A stretch of DNA of 64,000 nt. Origin: Pseudomonas migulae (lineage in GTDB: Bacteria; Pseudomonadota; Gammaproteobacteria; Pseudomonadales; Pseudomonadaceae). A program made the position numbers and the translations under genes. The DNA is taken from contig NZ_JALJWR010000001.1 of assembly GCF_024169315.1 (NCBI RefSeq), forward strand, positions 2,749,501 to 2,813,500, given 5' to 3'. Positions 9,401 to 20,977 of this stretch are shown here, in pieces (positions within the stretch are counted from its first letter, which is position 1; each line of letters opens with the position of its first letter). The notes beneath the pieces were generated by a model that was given only the letters and a program-made list of their open reading frames with translations, was not told the DNA's origin and made no database searches.

Positions 9401-9574
9401 GGCTACGGCACCGGCGCCGAACTGCGTCAGCCCTTGGGGATTGCGGTGGTTGGCGGCTTGCTGGTGAGCCAGGCGCTGACGCTGTTTACCACTCCGGTCA
9501 TATACTTGTGGCTTGAGCGGCTTTTCCATCGGCCCAAACCTTCGCCCATGCCGGCGTTGGCGACCACAGACTGA
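6473..9574 (+). CDS. RND multidrug efflux permease (HAE-1 type, MdtC/MuxC-like)
   Basis: 1,033 residues, the normal length for RND pumps: 12 expected transmembrane helices and two large periplasmic loops. The proton-relay motif of helix 4 is seen in VAVGFVVDDAIVVVENIHRH, and a GIVKKNGILMIDFA segment marks the second half. It exports small hydrophobic compounds using the proton gradient. The HAE-1 motif points to drugs or organic compounds and not metals, although the two-component genes downstream look like the metal-responsive type. No outer-membrane channel gene is present, so one must be supplied in trans. Confidence 0.93.
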   Translation: MKGHGSVSAWCIDHPVATILLTFALVLLGVIAFPRLPIAPLPEAEFPTIQVAAQLPGASPETMASSVATPLEVQFSAIPGVTQMTSSSALGSTNLTLQFTLDKSIDTAAQEVQAAINTAAGKLPKDMPNLPTWRKVNPADSPVLILSINSTLMPGPELSDLVETLLSRQISQIDGVGQINITGQQRPAIRVQASADKLAAIGLTLADIRLAIQQTSLNLAKGALYGESSISTLSTNDQLFHPDEYSQLIVSYKDGAPVHLKDVAKVVNGSEDAYVQAWAGDKPGVNLVISRQPGANIVETVDRIQAALPGLEAMLPASVQVKVLVDRTQTIRASLHEVEITLLIAIMLVVAVMALFLRQWSATLIVSAVLGVSLVASFALMYIMGFSLNNLTLVAIVVAVGFVVDDAIVVVENIHRHLEAGDGMREAAIKGAGEIGFTVVSISFSLVAAFIPLLFMGGVVGRLFKEFALTATSTILISVVVSLTLAPTLAALFMRAPVHHAHSKPTFGERLLAGYEKLLRRALAHQKLMIGVFCLSLGLAIAGYIFIPKGFFPVQDTGFVLGTTEAAADISYGDMVKKHLAMAEIVAADPAVAAFSHSVGVSGSNQTIANGRFWISLKKRGDRDVSASQFIDRIRPKLMAVPGIVLYLRAGQDINLSSGPSRAQYQYVLKSNDGATLSTWTQRLTEKLRANPAFRDISNDLQLGGSITHISIDRSAAARFGLTASDVDEALYDAFGQRQINEFQTQINQYNVILELDTKQRGKAESLNYFYLRSPLSGEMVPLSALAKFDAPTVGPLSIAHDGMFPAANLSFNLAPGVALGDAVIMLNQAKAEIGMPAAMSGNFQGAAQAFQSSLASQPWLILAALVAVYIILGVLYESFVHPLTIISTLPSAGLGAVIMLWICGQDFSIMALIGLVLLIGIVKKNGILMIDFALEAQRKGGLPPEEAIYQACITRFRPIIMTTLAALLGALPLMLGYGTGAELRQPLGIAVVGGLLVSQALTLFTTPVIYLWLERLFHRPKPSPMPALATTD

Positions 9575-9583
9575 GGCGGGGTC

Positions 9584-10261
9584 ATGCGCGTTCTGATTAT
9601 CGAAGACGAAGAAAAAACCGCGGATTATCTGCACCGCGGCCTGACGGAACAGGGTTACACCGTGGACCTGGCGCGGGACGGCGTCGAAGGCCTGCACCTG
9701 GCGCTGGAAAGCGACTACGCGGTGATCGTCCTCGACGTCATGCTGCCGGGTCTCGACGGCTTCGGCGTACTGCGCGCGTTGCGTGCGCGCAAGCAAACCC
9801 CGGTGATCATGCTCACCGCCCGCGAGCGTGTGGAAGACCGCATCAAAGGCCTGCGCGACGGCGCCGACGATTACCTCGGCAAACCGTTTTCCTTCCTCGA
9901 ACTGGTGGCACGCCTGCAAGCGCTGACCCGGCGCAGCGGCGGTCATGAACCGGTGCAGGTGAGCATCGCCGACCTGTGGATAGATTTGATCAGTCGCAAG
10001 GCGACCCGCGCCGGTACGCGACTGGACCTGACCGCCAAGGAGTTCTCGCTGCTCAGCGTGCTGGCTCGCCGGCAAGGTGAAATCCTCTCGAAAACCGCGA
10101 TTGCGGAAATGGTCTGGGACATCAATTTCGACAGCGACGCCAACGTCGTCGAAGTCGCGATCAAGCGCCTGCGGGCCAAGCTCGACGGGCCGTTCGACGA
10201 GAAACTGCTGCACACGATCCGTGGCATGGGTTATGTGCTGGAGAGCCGTGGTGTCCAGTAA
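9584..10261 (+). CDS. OmpR-family response regulator (CopR/IrlR-like)
   Basis: 225 residues. The receiver domain has the acidic pocket EDEE (residues 7-10), phospho-acceptor Asp51 in VIVLDVMLPG, and the Lys in GKPFSF. It is followed by a winged-helix DNA-binding domain (about 130-222, ending HTIRGMGYVLE). The gene starts 9 bases after the pump stop and overlaps the kinase by 11 bases. It probably controls its own efflux operon. The inducer is unknown. Confidence 0.92.
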   Translation: MRVLIIEDEEKTADYLHRGLTEQGYTVDLARDGVEGLHLALESDYAVIVLDVMLPGLDGFGVLRALRARKQTPVIMLTARERVEDRIKGLRDGADDYLGKPFSFLELVARLQALTRRSGGHEPVQVSIADLWIDLISRKATRAGTRLDLTAKEFSLLSVLARRQGEILSKTAIAEMVWDINFDSDANVVEVAIKRLRAKLDGPFDEKLLHTIRGMGYVLESRGVQ

Positions 10262-11615
10262 TTCGATTGCACTGCGCCTCAGCGGGATGTTCACGCTGGT
10301 GGCGCTTCTGGTGTTTCTGCTGATCGGCTGGGCGCTGTATCAACAGGTCGACAAGGGCTTGGGCCTGCTGCCCGAAGCCGAACTGGATGCGCGCTACAGC
10401 GTGCTCGAATCCACCGTCGGCCGTTACGGCACGCCGGAGCATTGGGTGAAGATCAACAACAAACTCAAGTTGCTGGGTGAAGAAGACAAACGCATCAGTT
10501 TCTGGATCATCAGCGGCGATCCACACTACGAATACGGCAACCTGACGGCGCAGATCCGCACCTTCGCCGAAGGGCCGCTGGGCATGCGCGACTTGCAGTT
10601 GCCGGACCAGCCCTATCCGCTGAAAGTGCTGGTCAGCCAGTTTCCGGCCAAGGATCAGCGACCGCCGTTGCGCTTCATGATCGGCATCGACACCGAGACG
10701 TTTTTCCAGACCCAGCACCATCTGCTGATTGCCCTGATCAGCCTGGCGATTGTCGGTGTGCTGCTGGCCTCGGCACTCGGCTACTGGGTGGCGCGGATCG
10801 GTCTCAAGCCGTTGATCAAGCTGTCTCAGGAAGCCCAGCGACTGGCGCCACCGTTGCGTTCCGGACGCTTGCGCCTGTCGTCGCTGCCGCCGGAACTCAA
10901 TCAATTCGTCAACTCATTCAACTCCACACTGGAGCGGGTCGAACAGGCCTACTCACGGCTTGAGTCGTTCAATGCCGACGTCGCCCACGAATTGCGCTCG
11001 CCGCTGACCAACCTGATCGGCCAGACCCAGGTGGCACTGACCCGTGGCCGTTCGGCCGAGCACTACTTCGAAGTGCTGCAATCGAATCTTGAAGAACTGG
11101 AGCGGCTGCGCTCGATCATCAACGACATGTTGTTCCTCGCCAGTGCCGACCAGGGCAGCAAGGCGACCAAACTGACGTCCACCTCACTGGCCGATGAAGT
11201 GGCGACGACGCTGGAGTATCTGGATTTCATTCTTGAAGATGCGCAGGTTCAGGTGCAGGTCAATGGTGACGCGCACGTCCGAATCGAAATCGCGCATCTG
11301 CGGCGGGCGCTGATCAATTTGCTCAGCAACGCGGTGCAACACACCGAGCCCGGCCAGGTGATTCAGGTGCGGATCGAGGTCGAGGAGCATCTGGTCAGCA
11401 TTGGCGTCGCGAACCCTGGATCACCGATTGCCAGCGAGCATTTGCCACGGTTGTTCGAGCGTTTTTACCGGGTCGATGCGTCGCGCAGCAACAGTGGCAA
11501 CAACCACGGCCTCGGGCTGGCGATCGTCAAGGCGATTGCGTTGATGCATGGCGGCGATGTGTTTGTGCGCAGTGATCACGGCATGAATACCTTCGGCATT
11601 CACCTTCCCGTCTGA
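10251..11615 (+). CDS. Sensor histidine kinase (heavy-metal sensor type)
   Basis: 454 residues from GTG 10251. It has two membrane helices (about 10-32 and 158-180) flanking a periplasmic sensor of about 130 residues, then HAMP and dimerisation/phosphotransfer domains with His246 in VAHELRSPLTN. The ATPase domain has an N box (LLSNAVQHTEPG) and a G box (NNHGLGLAIV). The GTG start has GGAG 7 bases upstream and lies inside the end of the regulator gene, indicating coupling. An ATG at 10287 would cut into the first membrane helix. Partner of the preceding regulator. Confidence 0.92.
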   Translation: MSSNSIALRLSGMFTLVALLVFLLIGWALYQQVDKGLGLLPEAELDARYSVLESTVGRYGTPEHWVKINNKLKLLGEEDKRISFWIISGDPHYEYGNLTAQIRTFAEGPLGMRDLQLPDQPYPLKVLVSQFPAKDQRPPLRFMIGIDTETFFQTQHHLLIALISLAIVGVLLASALGYWVARIGLKPLIKLSQEAQRLAPPLRSGRLRLSSLPPELNQFVNSFNSTLERVEQAYSRLESFNADVAHELRSPLTNLIGQTQVALTRGRSAEHYFEVLQSNLEELERLRSIINDMLFLASADQGSKATKLTSTSLADEVATTLEYLDFILEDAQVQVQVNGDAHVRIEIAHLRRALINLLSNAVQHTEPGQVIQVRIEVEEHLVSIGVANPGSPIASEHLPRLFERFYRVDASRSNSGNNHGLGLAIVKAIALMHGGDVFVRSDHGMNTFGIHLPV

Positions 11616-11647
11616 CCCAACCCCGCCCCTTGTGGTGGAGGGACTCT

Positions 11648-11760
11648 GTGGCGAGGGAACTTGTCCCCGCTGGGCTGCGAAGCGGCCCCAAAAAATCTGC
11701 AGCGTTACCGAAATCTTGCCAGTGCTGCGCACTGGAACGGGGACAAGTCCCCTCGCCACA
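11648..11760. repeat. REPIN of a third REP subtype (CTTGTCCCC type)
   Basis: GTGGCGAGGGAACTTGTCCC at 11648 is inverted as GGGGACAAGTCCCCTCGCCA at about 11739. An inner hairpin occupies part of the spacer. It fills most of the 300-base gap between the kinase and the next small gene. I see no further feature there except a ribosome site before 11916. Confidence 0.8.
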
Positions 11761-11915
11761 AAAGCCCCCTTTGCCACAGGACCTCGTTCACCTCGGCTCA
11801 TCTACTGTTGCCTTAACCGCAACAGTCCTTTCATGAAACCGCTCTTTTTCCCCTCTCCAAAGCGCCTTATCTTTGCGCCACCAAACAGCACTTGCCAAGC
11901 AAGAAGGTTTTAAAG

Positions 11916-12140
11916 ATGTCCAACACCATGGGTATTGCCAGCGCTTTCGTTTTGTCCTCTTTGTTCCTCTCCCCGTTCGCCGTCGCTGAAGAGTCGCAGA
12001 CTTTCGTCGCGCACAATGCGGCACGCGCTGCCGCGTTCGAAGCGAATCAGAGCGAAATGACAGCCAGGGCTCAAGACGCTGCGCCAACCCCTCAAGCGTC
12101 TACCACTCAGGCCCAACCACGGGTCGAGAAAGATAGCTGA
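11916..12140 (+). CDS. Very small exported protein of unknown function
   Basis: 74 residues. AGAAGG lies 8 bases before the ATG at 11916. Residues 1-26 look like a Sec signal peptide (hydrophobic core AFVLSSLFLSPF, probable AVA-E cleavage). The mature part of about 50 residues is polar and rich in Ala, Gln and Thr, and probably unstructured. An intrinsic terminator follows 65 bases after the stop, supporting an independent transcript. No family is recognised. Confidence 0.65.
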   Translation: MSNTMGIASAFVLSSLFLSPFAVAEESQTFVAHNAARAAAFEANQSEMTARAQDAAPTPQASTTQAQPRVEKDS

Positions 12141-12205
12141 TCGCGACGTATCGCTCTGTTTCCCTCGACACGTTCATCGGCTCTTCCCGTTGAACCGTTG
12201 TCTTC

Positions 12206-12233
12206 AAAGCCGCTGCTGTCAGCGGCTTTTTTT
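12206..12233 (+). terminator. Intrinsic terminator after the small exported protein
   Basis: The hairpin AAAGCCGCT-gctgtc-AGCGGCTTT is followed by a T-run. Confidence 0.85.
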
Positions 12234-12269
12234 TGTTGTCACTGCATTGATCATTACAAGAATTGCAAC

Positions 12270-12398
12270 GATGCGAATCAACGTTCAGGTAGTCGACATC
12301 AGGACAGCGATGAATACCGGGTGATCGTCGACTACCCGCTCAATGTCTTCTAAGCTTGGGTTAGTAGAGGCCAGCGCGTTTTGCTGGTCTTTTTTTTG
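12270..12398 (+). ncRNA. Candidate small RNA or structured leader upstream of a diguanylate cyclase
   Basis: This gap already has a terminator at 12206-12233, yet a second intrinsic terminator closes it at 12368-12398, with no gene between. Between them lies a perfect 10-base inverted repeat (GGTAGTCGAC 12288-12297, GTCGACTACC 12327-12336) whose loop contains TCAGGACA. The arrangement fits an independent small RNA or an attenuated leader for the downstream gene. I see no convincing promoter and recognise no Rfam family. The 5' end is arbitrary. Confidence 0.35.
12368..12398 (+). terminator. Intrinsic terminator just before the diguanylate cyclase gene
   Basis: AGGCCAGC-gcgtttt-GCTGGTCT (one G-T wobble) is followed by a run of at least seven T residues. 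It ends about 24 bases before the start codon of the next gene. Confidence 0.75.
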
Positions 12399-12421
12399 CT
12401 CCTCAAACAGACATTCTCCCC

Positions 12422-13924
12422 ATGCCCGCGAGCCGTCCCCCACACGTTTCAGGCAAGACCGGTCGCCCCGAGCTCATGGTGATCCTCGGCAGCTCCCTGA
12501 CCGTTATCGCGATTCTCAGCATCGTCACCTTCCTGCTGATCCGCGAACACGCCAACGCGCAACAGGCGGCCACGCGCAGCGCGACCACGATTGCGCAACT
12601 GATCGATGCCGACGTGCTGCGCACTGTCGAACTCTACGATTTGACGCTGCAAGGCCTGATTGCCGCCTCGCAGCGGGATGACTTGAAACAGGTGTCAGCG
12701 CAGATCCGCCATCTGGTGCTGTTCGACCGCTCCACCACGGCGCGCTTCAAGGGCGACATTCTGCTGCTGGACAAGCAGGGCGACGTGCTCGCGGACTCCT
12801 CGTTGATCGAGCCCAAGCCCGGTAACTTTGCCGATCGCGATTATTTCCTCGCACATGCCTTCAACCGCGACACCGGCATGTTCATCAGTCGTCCGTTCAA
12901 ACCCCGTTGCGACTGTGAAGACAGCGACGAATGGCGAATCAGTTTCAGTCGCCGTATCTCATCGACTACGGGTGAATTCCTTGGGGTCGCCGTGGCTTCG
13001 ATGCGCCTGGGCTACTTCGATCAACTGTTCAACAGCCTGAACATCGGGGCCGGCAGCGCGCTGTCCATCATCAACGACGACGGGATATTGCTGGCGCAGA
13101 AGCCTCATCTGACCAATGACTCGGTCGGCAAAAGCTTCGCCAATCGCCCCAATGTCCAGCGCATCCTGCGCGAACACAGCGGCAGCTTCGACAGCGTGTC
13201 GAGCGTCGACCATGAGCAACGCCTGTATACGTTTTCCAGGGTCGGCAACCTGCCATTGACGGTGATCGTCGCGCTCTCCGGCAACGACGTGTTTGCCGCC
13301 TGGAAGCGCACGGCGATTGTGATCAGCGGTGCTACCGGCGTGTTGTGCATCGGCCTGCTTTGGCTGAGCTGGCTGCTGTGCCGGGAACTGCGCCTGCGCC
13401 ACAACGCCGAGCAGGAACTGGCACAACTGGCCGCCACCGATGCCTTGACCGGCGTGGCCAACCGCCGAACGCTCGATCAGACCCTGCGCCACGAGTGGTT
13501 TCGCGCCCAACGTTCCGGCAAACCGCTGTCGGTGCTGATGATCGATGCCGACCACTTCAAGGCCTTCAACGATCAACATGGTCATCAGGCGGGGGACGAT
13601 GCGTTACGTGCGCTGGCCAAAGTGATTGCCGAGAATGTGCGACGACCGGCAGATCTGGTCGCCCGGTACGGAGGGGAGGAGTTTTCGGTGATCCTGGCGG
13701 AAACGGACAGCGCGGGAGCACGGCAGATTGCCGAACACATCCGCGTTGCAGTGGAACAACTGCCGTTTGTGGCGGGCATTGAATCGCCGATTACTGTCAG
13801 TATCGGCATCAGCACCTGGACCACGGCCACCGACACCAGTCTCGAGCAGTTGCTGTTTGCGGCGGACAAGGCGCTGTATCAGGCGAAGGAAAGCGGGCGG
13901 AATCGGGTGGTGGCTGCGCAGTGA
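12422..13924 (+). CDS. Membrane diguanylate cyclase with periplasmic Cache-like sensor
   Basis: 500 residues. A transmembrane helix at about 18-42, a periplasmic region (about 45-290) resembling double-Cache sensors (ADRDYFLAHAFNRDTGMFIS), a second helix at about 295-320, and a C-terminal GGDEF domain. The active-site loop is GGEEF (417-421), a catalytically competent variant, and an RPAD inhibitory I-site lies five residues before it, so product inhibition by cyclic di-GMP is expected. The start has no clear ribosome site and follows a terminator closely, so expression may be controlled by read-through. The ligand is unknown. Confidence 0.9.
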   Translation: MPASRPPHVSGKTGRPELMVILGSSLTVIAILSIVTFLLIREHANAQQAATRSATTIAQLIDADVLRTVELYDLTLQGLIAASQRDDLKQVSAQIRHLVLFDRSTTARFKGDILLLDKQGDVLADSSLIEPKPGNFADRDYFLAHAFNRDTGMFISRPFKPRCDCEDSDEWRISFSRRISSTTGEFLGVAVASMRLGYFDQLFNSLNIGAGSALSIINDDGILLAQKPHLTNDSVGKSFANRPNVQRILREHSGSFDSVSSVDHEQRLYTFSRVGNLPLTVIVALSGNDVFAAWKRTAIVISGATGVLCIGLLWLSWLLCRELRLRHNAEQELAQLAATDALTGVANRRTLDQTLRHEWFRAQRSGKPLSVLMIDADHFKAFNDQHGHQAGDDALRALAKVIAENVRRPADLVARYGGEEFSVILAETDSAGARQIAEHIRVAVEQLPFVAGIESPITVSIGISTWTTATDTSLEQLLFAADKALYQAKESGRNRVVAAQ

Positions 13925-13940
13925 GATCTTCGCTGTGGTG

Positions 13941-14048
13941 GCCGGCCTCTTCGCGGGCAAGCCCGGCTCCCACAGGTAATGCGTCGTACCCAAATCTTTG
14001 GTATCCCCCGATACCTGTGGGAGCGGGCTTGCCCGCGATGGGGCCAGA
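13941..14048. repeat. REPIN (inverted REP pair)
   Basis: GCCGGCCTCTTCGCGGGCAA near 13941 has its inverse (GGAGCGGGCTTGCCCGCGAT) at about 14020-14039. It lies between the diguanylate cyclase and the convergent lpxC. Confidence 0.8.
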
Positions 14049-14081
14049 AAAGACACCACATCTCTTTCCCGCAGACATAAA

Positions 14082-14108
14082 AAAAGGCCACCCGAAGGCA
14101 GCCTTTAA
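14082..14108 (-). terminator. lpxC terminator
   Basis: On the minus strand, AAAGGCTGCC-ttcgg-GTGGCCTTT is followed by a T-run, 20 bases after the lpxC stop. It marks the end of the dcw cluster. Confidence 0.75.
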
Positions 14109-14127
14109 AAACTAGAGAGGTTTTTAC

Positions 14128-15075
<948 letters not shown>

Positions 15076-15151
15076 TCAACAAAGGCTGGCGATAATAGCA
15101 GACCAGACCTTTGCTGAACACCAATCACCTTCATAGCCCTGATACATTCCA

Positions 15152-16345
15152 TTAATCGGCCTGACGACGCAGGAAAGCCGGGATGTCCAGGTAGTCCAGA
15201 TCATCTTGCGGATTCATCTTCGCGGCAGTCGCAGCACCGGCCTGAGCCTGGTTGCGCATGACGGTCGGACGGTCCAGATCACGGTAGTTCACCGCTGGCG
15301 CTTCCTGACGAGCGGGAGCCGATTGTTGCGGCTGCGACGCCATGGAGGTGTGAACGGTGTTGTCGATGACCTTCACAGGCTTCTCGATTTTCGCGCCCAG
15401 ACCAGTGGCAACCACAGTCACGTGCAGCTCGTCGCGCATGTCCGGATCGATAACGGTACCGACCTTGACCATGGCGTGCTCGGAAGCGAAGGCTTCGATG
15501 ATGCTACCCACGTCGGAGTACTCACCCAGAGACAGGTCAGGACCGGCGGTGATGTTCACCAGGATGCCGCGTGCACCTTGCAGGTTCACGTCTTCCAGCA
15601 ACGGGTTGCGAATGGCCGCTTCGGTGGCCTCGCGTGCACGGTTCGGACCGCTGGCGCAGCCAGTGCCCATCATCGCCATGCCCATTTCGCTCATCACGGT
15701 ACGCACGTCGGCAAAGTCGACGTTGATCATGCCCGGACGCTTGATGATGTCGGAGATACCGCGAACGGCACCGGCCAGTACATCGTCAGCCTTGGCGAAA
15801 GCCGACAGCAGGCTGGCGTCCTTGCCGAGGATGGTCAGCAGCTTCTCGTTGGGAATGGTGATCAACGAGTCGACGCTTTCGGACAGCAGACGAATACCTT
15901 CGTCGGCGATCTGCATGCGCTTGCGACCTTCGAACGGGAACGGACGGGTCACCACCGCAACGGTGAGGATCCCCATTTCCTTGGCCACTTCAGCAATGAT
16001 CGGCGCAGCACCGGTACCGGTACCGCCGCCCATGCCAGTGGTGATGAACACCATGTTGGTGCCCTGCAGGACTTCGGCAATGCGCTCACGGTCTTCGAGA
16101 GCGGCCTGACGACCTACTTCAGGGTTGGCGCCAGCGCCGAGACCTTTGGTCACGCCGGTGCCCAGTTGCAGGATGGTCCGTGCGCCAATGCTCTTGAGCG
16201 CCTGGGCATCAGTGTTGGCGCAGATGAATTCAACGCCTTCAATGTTGCTCTTGACCATGTGATTGACAGCGTTGCCGCCGCCTCCGCCAACACCGATAAC
16301 CTTAATGACCGGGCTTGCGGGGATGTTGTCTACGAGTTCGAACAT
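15152..16345 (-). CDS. ftsZ: Cell division GTPase FtsZ
   Basis: 397 residues. The tubulin-type GTPase forms the Z ring. Visible are the N-terminal VGGGGGNAVNHM nucleotide-binding loop, the tubulin signature GGGTGTGAAP (about 107-116), a variable linker (about 320-380) and the C-terminal conserved peptide LDYLDIPAFLRRQAD, which binds FtsA and ZipA. A strong AAAGGAGAGG ribosome site precedes the ATG. Sixty-nine bases separate it from ftsA. Confidence 0.99.
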   Translation of the reverse strand: MFELVDNIPASPVIKVIGVGGGGGNAVNHMVKSNIEGVEFICANTDAQALKSIGARTILQLGTGVTKGLGAGANPEVGRQAALEDRERIAEVLQGTNMVFITTGMGGGTGTGAAPIIAEVAKEMGILTVAVVTRPFPFEGRKRMQIADEGIRLLSESVDSLITIPNEKLLTILGKDASLLSAFAKADDVLAGAVRGISDIIKRPGMINVDFADVRTVMSEMGMAMMGTGCASGPNRAREATEAAIRNPLLEDVNLQGARGILVNITAGPDLSLGEYSDVGSIIEAFASEHAMVKVGTVIDPDMRDELHVTVVATGLGAKIEKPVKVIDNTVHTSMASQPQQSAPARQEAPAVNYRDLDRPTVMRNQAQAGAATAAKMNPQDDLDYLDIPAFLRRQAD

Positions 16346-16414
16346 TTTCCCTCTCCTTTGATTCTCTAGTTTTTTCGCCTACTGCCTGTATCTACAACGG
16401 TGCTGCGGTAATTC

Positions 16415-17674
16415 TCAGAAGTTGCCTTGCACCCAGCTCTTGATGCGATCGATCAAGGCGGGTTTCGGCTCTTCATTGCTGTAGCTGTCGCGGCTGCTGA
16501 TGCCCGAGAACGAAATCCCGTCGGACTGCTTTTGCAGGCCGTACATCAACAAGCCAACGCCGGTGGAATAAATCGGGTTGCGCACCACGTCGTCCAGACC
16601 CTTGACGCCATGGGGCACGCCCAGGCGGACCGGCATGTGGAAAATCTCTTCGGCCAGTTCGACCGCGCCTTCCATCTTCGACGTACCACCGGTCAGCACG
16701 ATGCCGGCCGGGATCAGGTCTTCGTAGCCGCTGCGACGCAGTTCGGCCTGGATCAGCGTGAACAGCTCGTCGTAACGCGGCTCGACCACTTCGGCCAGGG
16801 CCTGGCGGGACAGCTCGCGCGGTGGACGGTCGCCAACGCTTGGCACCTTGATGGTTTCACCGGCACCGGCCAGTTTGGCCAGGGCGCAGGCGTAGCGGAT
16901 CTTGATCTCTTCGGCGTACTGGGTCGGGGTGCGCAACGCCATGGCGATGTCGTTGGTCACCTGATCGCCCGCAATCGGGATCACGGCGGTGTGACGGATT
17001 GCGCCTTCGGTGAAGATCGCGATGTCGGTGGTGCCGCCGCCGATGTCGACCAGGCACACGCCCAGCTCTTTCTCGTCGTCGGTCAGCACCGAGTACGCGG
17101 ACGCCAGTTGCTCGAGAATGATGTCGTCGATTTCCAGACCGCAGCGACGCACGCATTTTTCAATGTTCTGTGCGGCGTTGACGGCGCAGGTCACCACGTG
17201 AACCTTGGCTTCCAGACGTACGCCCGACATGCCCAGCGGCTCACGAACGCCTTCCTGGTTATCGATCACGTAATCCTGCGGCAGGGTGTGCAGCACGCGC
17301 TGGTCAGCCGGGATCGCGACGGCCTGGGCCGCGTCGAGTACACGCTCGAGGTCGGCGGAGCTGACTTCGCGATCACGAATAGCGACGATGCCGTGGGAGT
17401 TCAGGCTGCGGATGTGATTGCCAGCCACGCCGACGAACGCCGAGTGGATCCGGCAACCGGCCATCAGCTGCGCTTCTTCGATGGCGCGCTGGATCGACTG
17501 CACGGTGGACTCGATGTTCACCACCACGCCTTTCTTCAGGCCGCGGGACGGATGAGTGCCGATCCCGACGATTTCCAGCGTGCCGTCGTCCGAGACCTCG
17601 CCTACCAGCGCCACCACCTTGGAGGTGCCGATATCGAGACCGACGATCATTTTGCCGCTTTGCACGTTTGCCAT
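16415..17674 (-). CDS. ftsA: Cell division protein FtsA
   Basis: 419 residues. An actin-fold ATPase that tethers FtsZ to the membrane. Phosphate loops are seen in VGLDIGTSKV and VDIGGGTTDIAIF, and the C-terminus ends in an amphipathic membrane-binding helix (DRIKSWVQGNF). It lies between ftsQ (15-base gap) and ftsZ, the usual order. Confidence 0.99.
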   Translation of the reverse strand: MANVQSGKMIVGLDIGTSKVVALVGEVSDDGTLEIVGIGTHPSRGLKKGVVVNIESTVQSIQRAIEEAQLMAGCRIHSAFVGVAGNHIRSLNSHGIVAIRDREVSSADLERVLDAAQAVAIPADQRVLHTLPQDYVIDNQEGVREPLGMSGVRLEAKVHVVTCAVNAAQNIEKCVRRCGLEIDDIILEQLASAYSVLTDDEKELGVCLVDIGGGTTDIAIFTEGAIRHTAVIPIAGDQVTNDIAMALRTPTQYAEEIKIRYACALAKLAGAGETIKVPSVGDRPPRELSRQALAEVVEPRYDELFTLIQAELRRSGYEDLIPAGIVLTGGTSKMEGAVELAEEIFHMPVRLGVPHGVKGLDDVVRNPIYSTGVGLLMYGLQKQSDGISFSGISSRDSYSNEEPKPALIDRIKSWVQGNF

Positions 17675-17689
17675 GGGTCCTGCCTCTTC

Positions 17690-18559
17690 TTAATTCTTCG
17701 CGACAGCGGGTTGGGCTGTCGTGGGCGCTACAGGTTCCCGCCAGCCAACAGCGAGGCCGTTGGCGTAGCGCAGATCGATGCGCGCAATGTTCGTAATCTG
17801 TTCTTTAAGCGTCTTGTCGTAGATGGCAATGAAGCGGCGCATCTTTTCCACCAGGTTGCCCCGGCCCAGCAGCAGTTCGATCCCCGGGCCCGAGCTGCCG
17901 GCACCGGTGGTCAGGAACCAGCTGCCCCGTTCACGCAACTCCAGGCGTGCAATCGAGAAGCCCAGCGGCCTGAGCATCTGGCTCAGCACCTGGTATTGCT
18001 GCATCACTTGCTGCTGAGCCCGTTGTGGGCCGAACAGCTGTGGCAAGTGTTCGTAGTTCGCCAGCTCACGCGGGGTGAACGCCTGACCCTGGTTGTTCAA
18101 CAGCGATTCATCGCCCCAACGGGCCACCGGCAGTTGTTCTTCCAGGCGGATCACCACTTGATCCGGCCACACCCGACGCACTTCGGCGTGGGCAATCCAG
18201 GGCATCTGTTCCAGCTCGGTGCGCATGCTCGCCAGGTCGATGGTGAAGAAGCTCGACGCCACGTACGGGGCGATCCGCTGCTGCACCGCTTGCTGGCTGA
18301 TGTAGCTCAGGTCGCCCTGCACCGCGACCTTGGTGATCGGCCGGTCGGCGTACGGCAGCAAACGCTGTGCGCCTTCGTACGTACCGAACCCCACCGCAAC
18401 CAACATCACCGGCCAGAACAAAGCTTTGAGAAAACCAAAATTGGCTTTCGGCAGGCGCGCGGACATCGGCTCTTTCGCCACCATTCGGCTGGCACCCCGT
18501 GGCACCGGCTTGCGGCCGGGTGCTGGTGGGGGCTGATGTCGAAGCTGTGCGCCTTGCAT
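17690..18559 (-). CDS. ftsQ: Cell division protein FtsQ
   Basis: 289 residues. A bitopic inner-membrane divisome protein with a cytoplasmic Pro/Arg-rich tail, one membrane helix (about 45-65), a periplasmic POTRA domain ([20 protein letters not shown]) and a beta domain that recruits FtsB/FtsL. I chose the ATG at 18559 (MQGAQLRHQ), which has GAGG about 9 bases upstream and lies four bases after the ddlB stop. An upstream in-frame start at 18580 would overlap ddlB. Confidence 0.97.
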   Translation of the reverse strand: MQGAQLRHQPPPAPGRKPVPRGASRMVAKEPMSARLPKANFGFLKALFWPVMLVAVGFGTYEGAQRLLPYADRPITKVAVQGDLSYISQQAVQQRIAPYVASSFFTIDLASMRTELEQMPWIAHAEVRRVWPDQVVIRLEEQLPVARWGDESLLNNQGQAFTPRELANYEHLPQLFGPQRAQQQVMQQYQVLSQMLRPLGFSIARLELRERGSWFLTTGAGSSGPGIELLLGRGNLVEKMRRFIAIYDKTLKEQITNIARIDLRYANGLAVGWREPVAPTTAQPAVAKN

Positions 18560-18563
18560 GGTA

Positions 18564-20969
<2,406 letters not shown>

Positions 20970-20977
<8 letters not shown>

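Noticed and set aside
7904..10294. 796-residue minus-strand open frame across the RND pump and response regulator
   Set aside because: It is antisense to two well-supported genes, shows no recognisable motif and is rich in His, Gln and Arg.
12270..12398. Cyclic di-GMP riboswitch before the diguanylate cyclase
   Set aside because: I could not find the conserved core elements of GEMM-I or GEMM-II; only generic hairpins are present.
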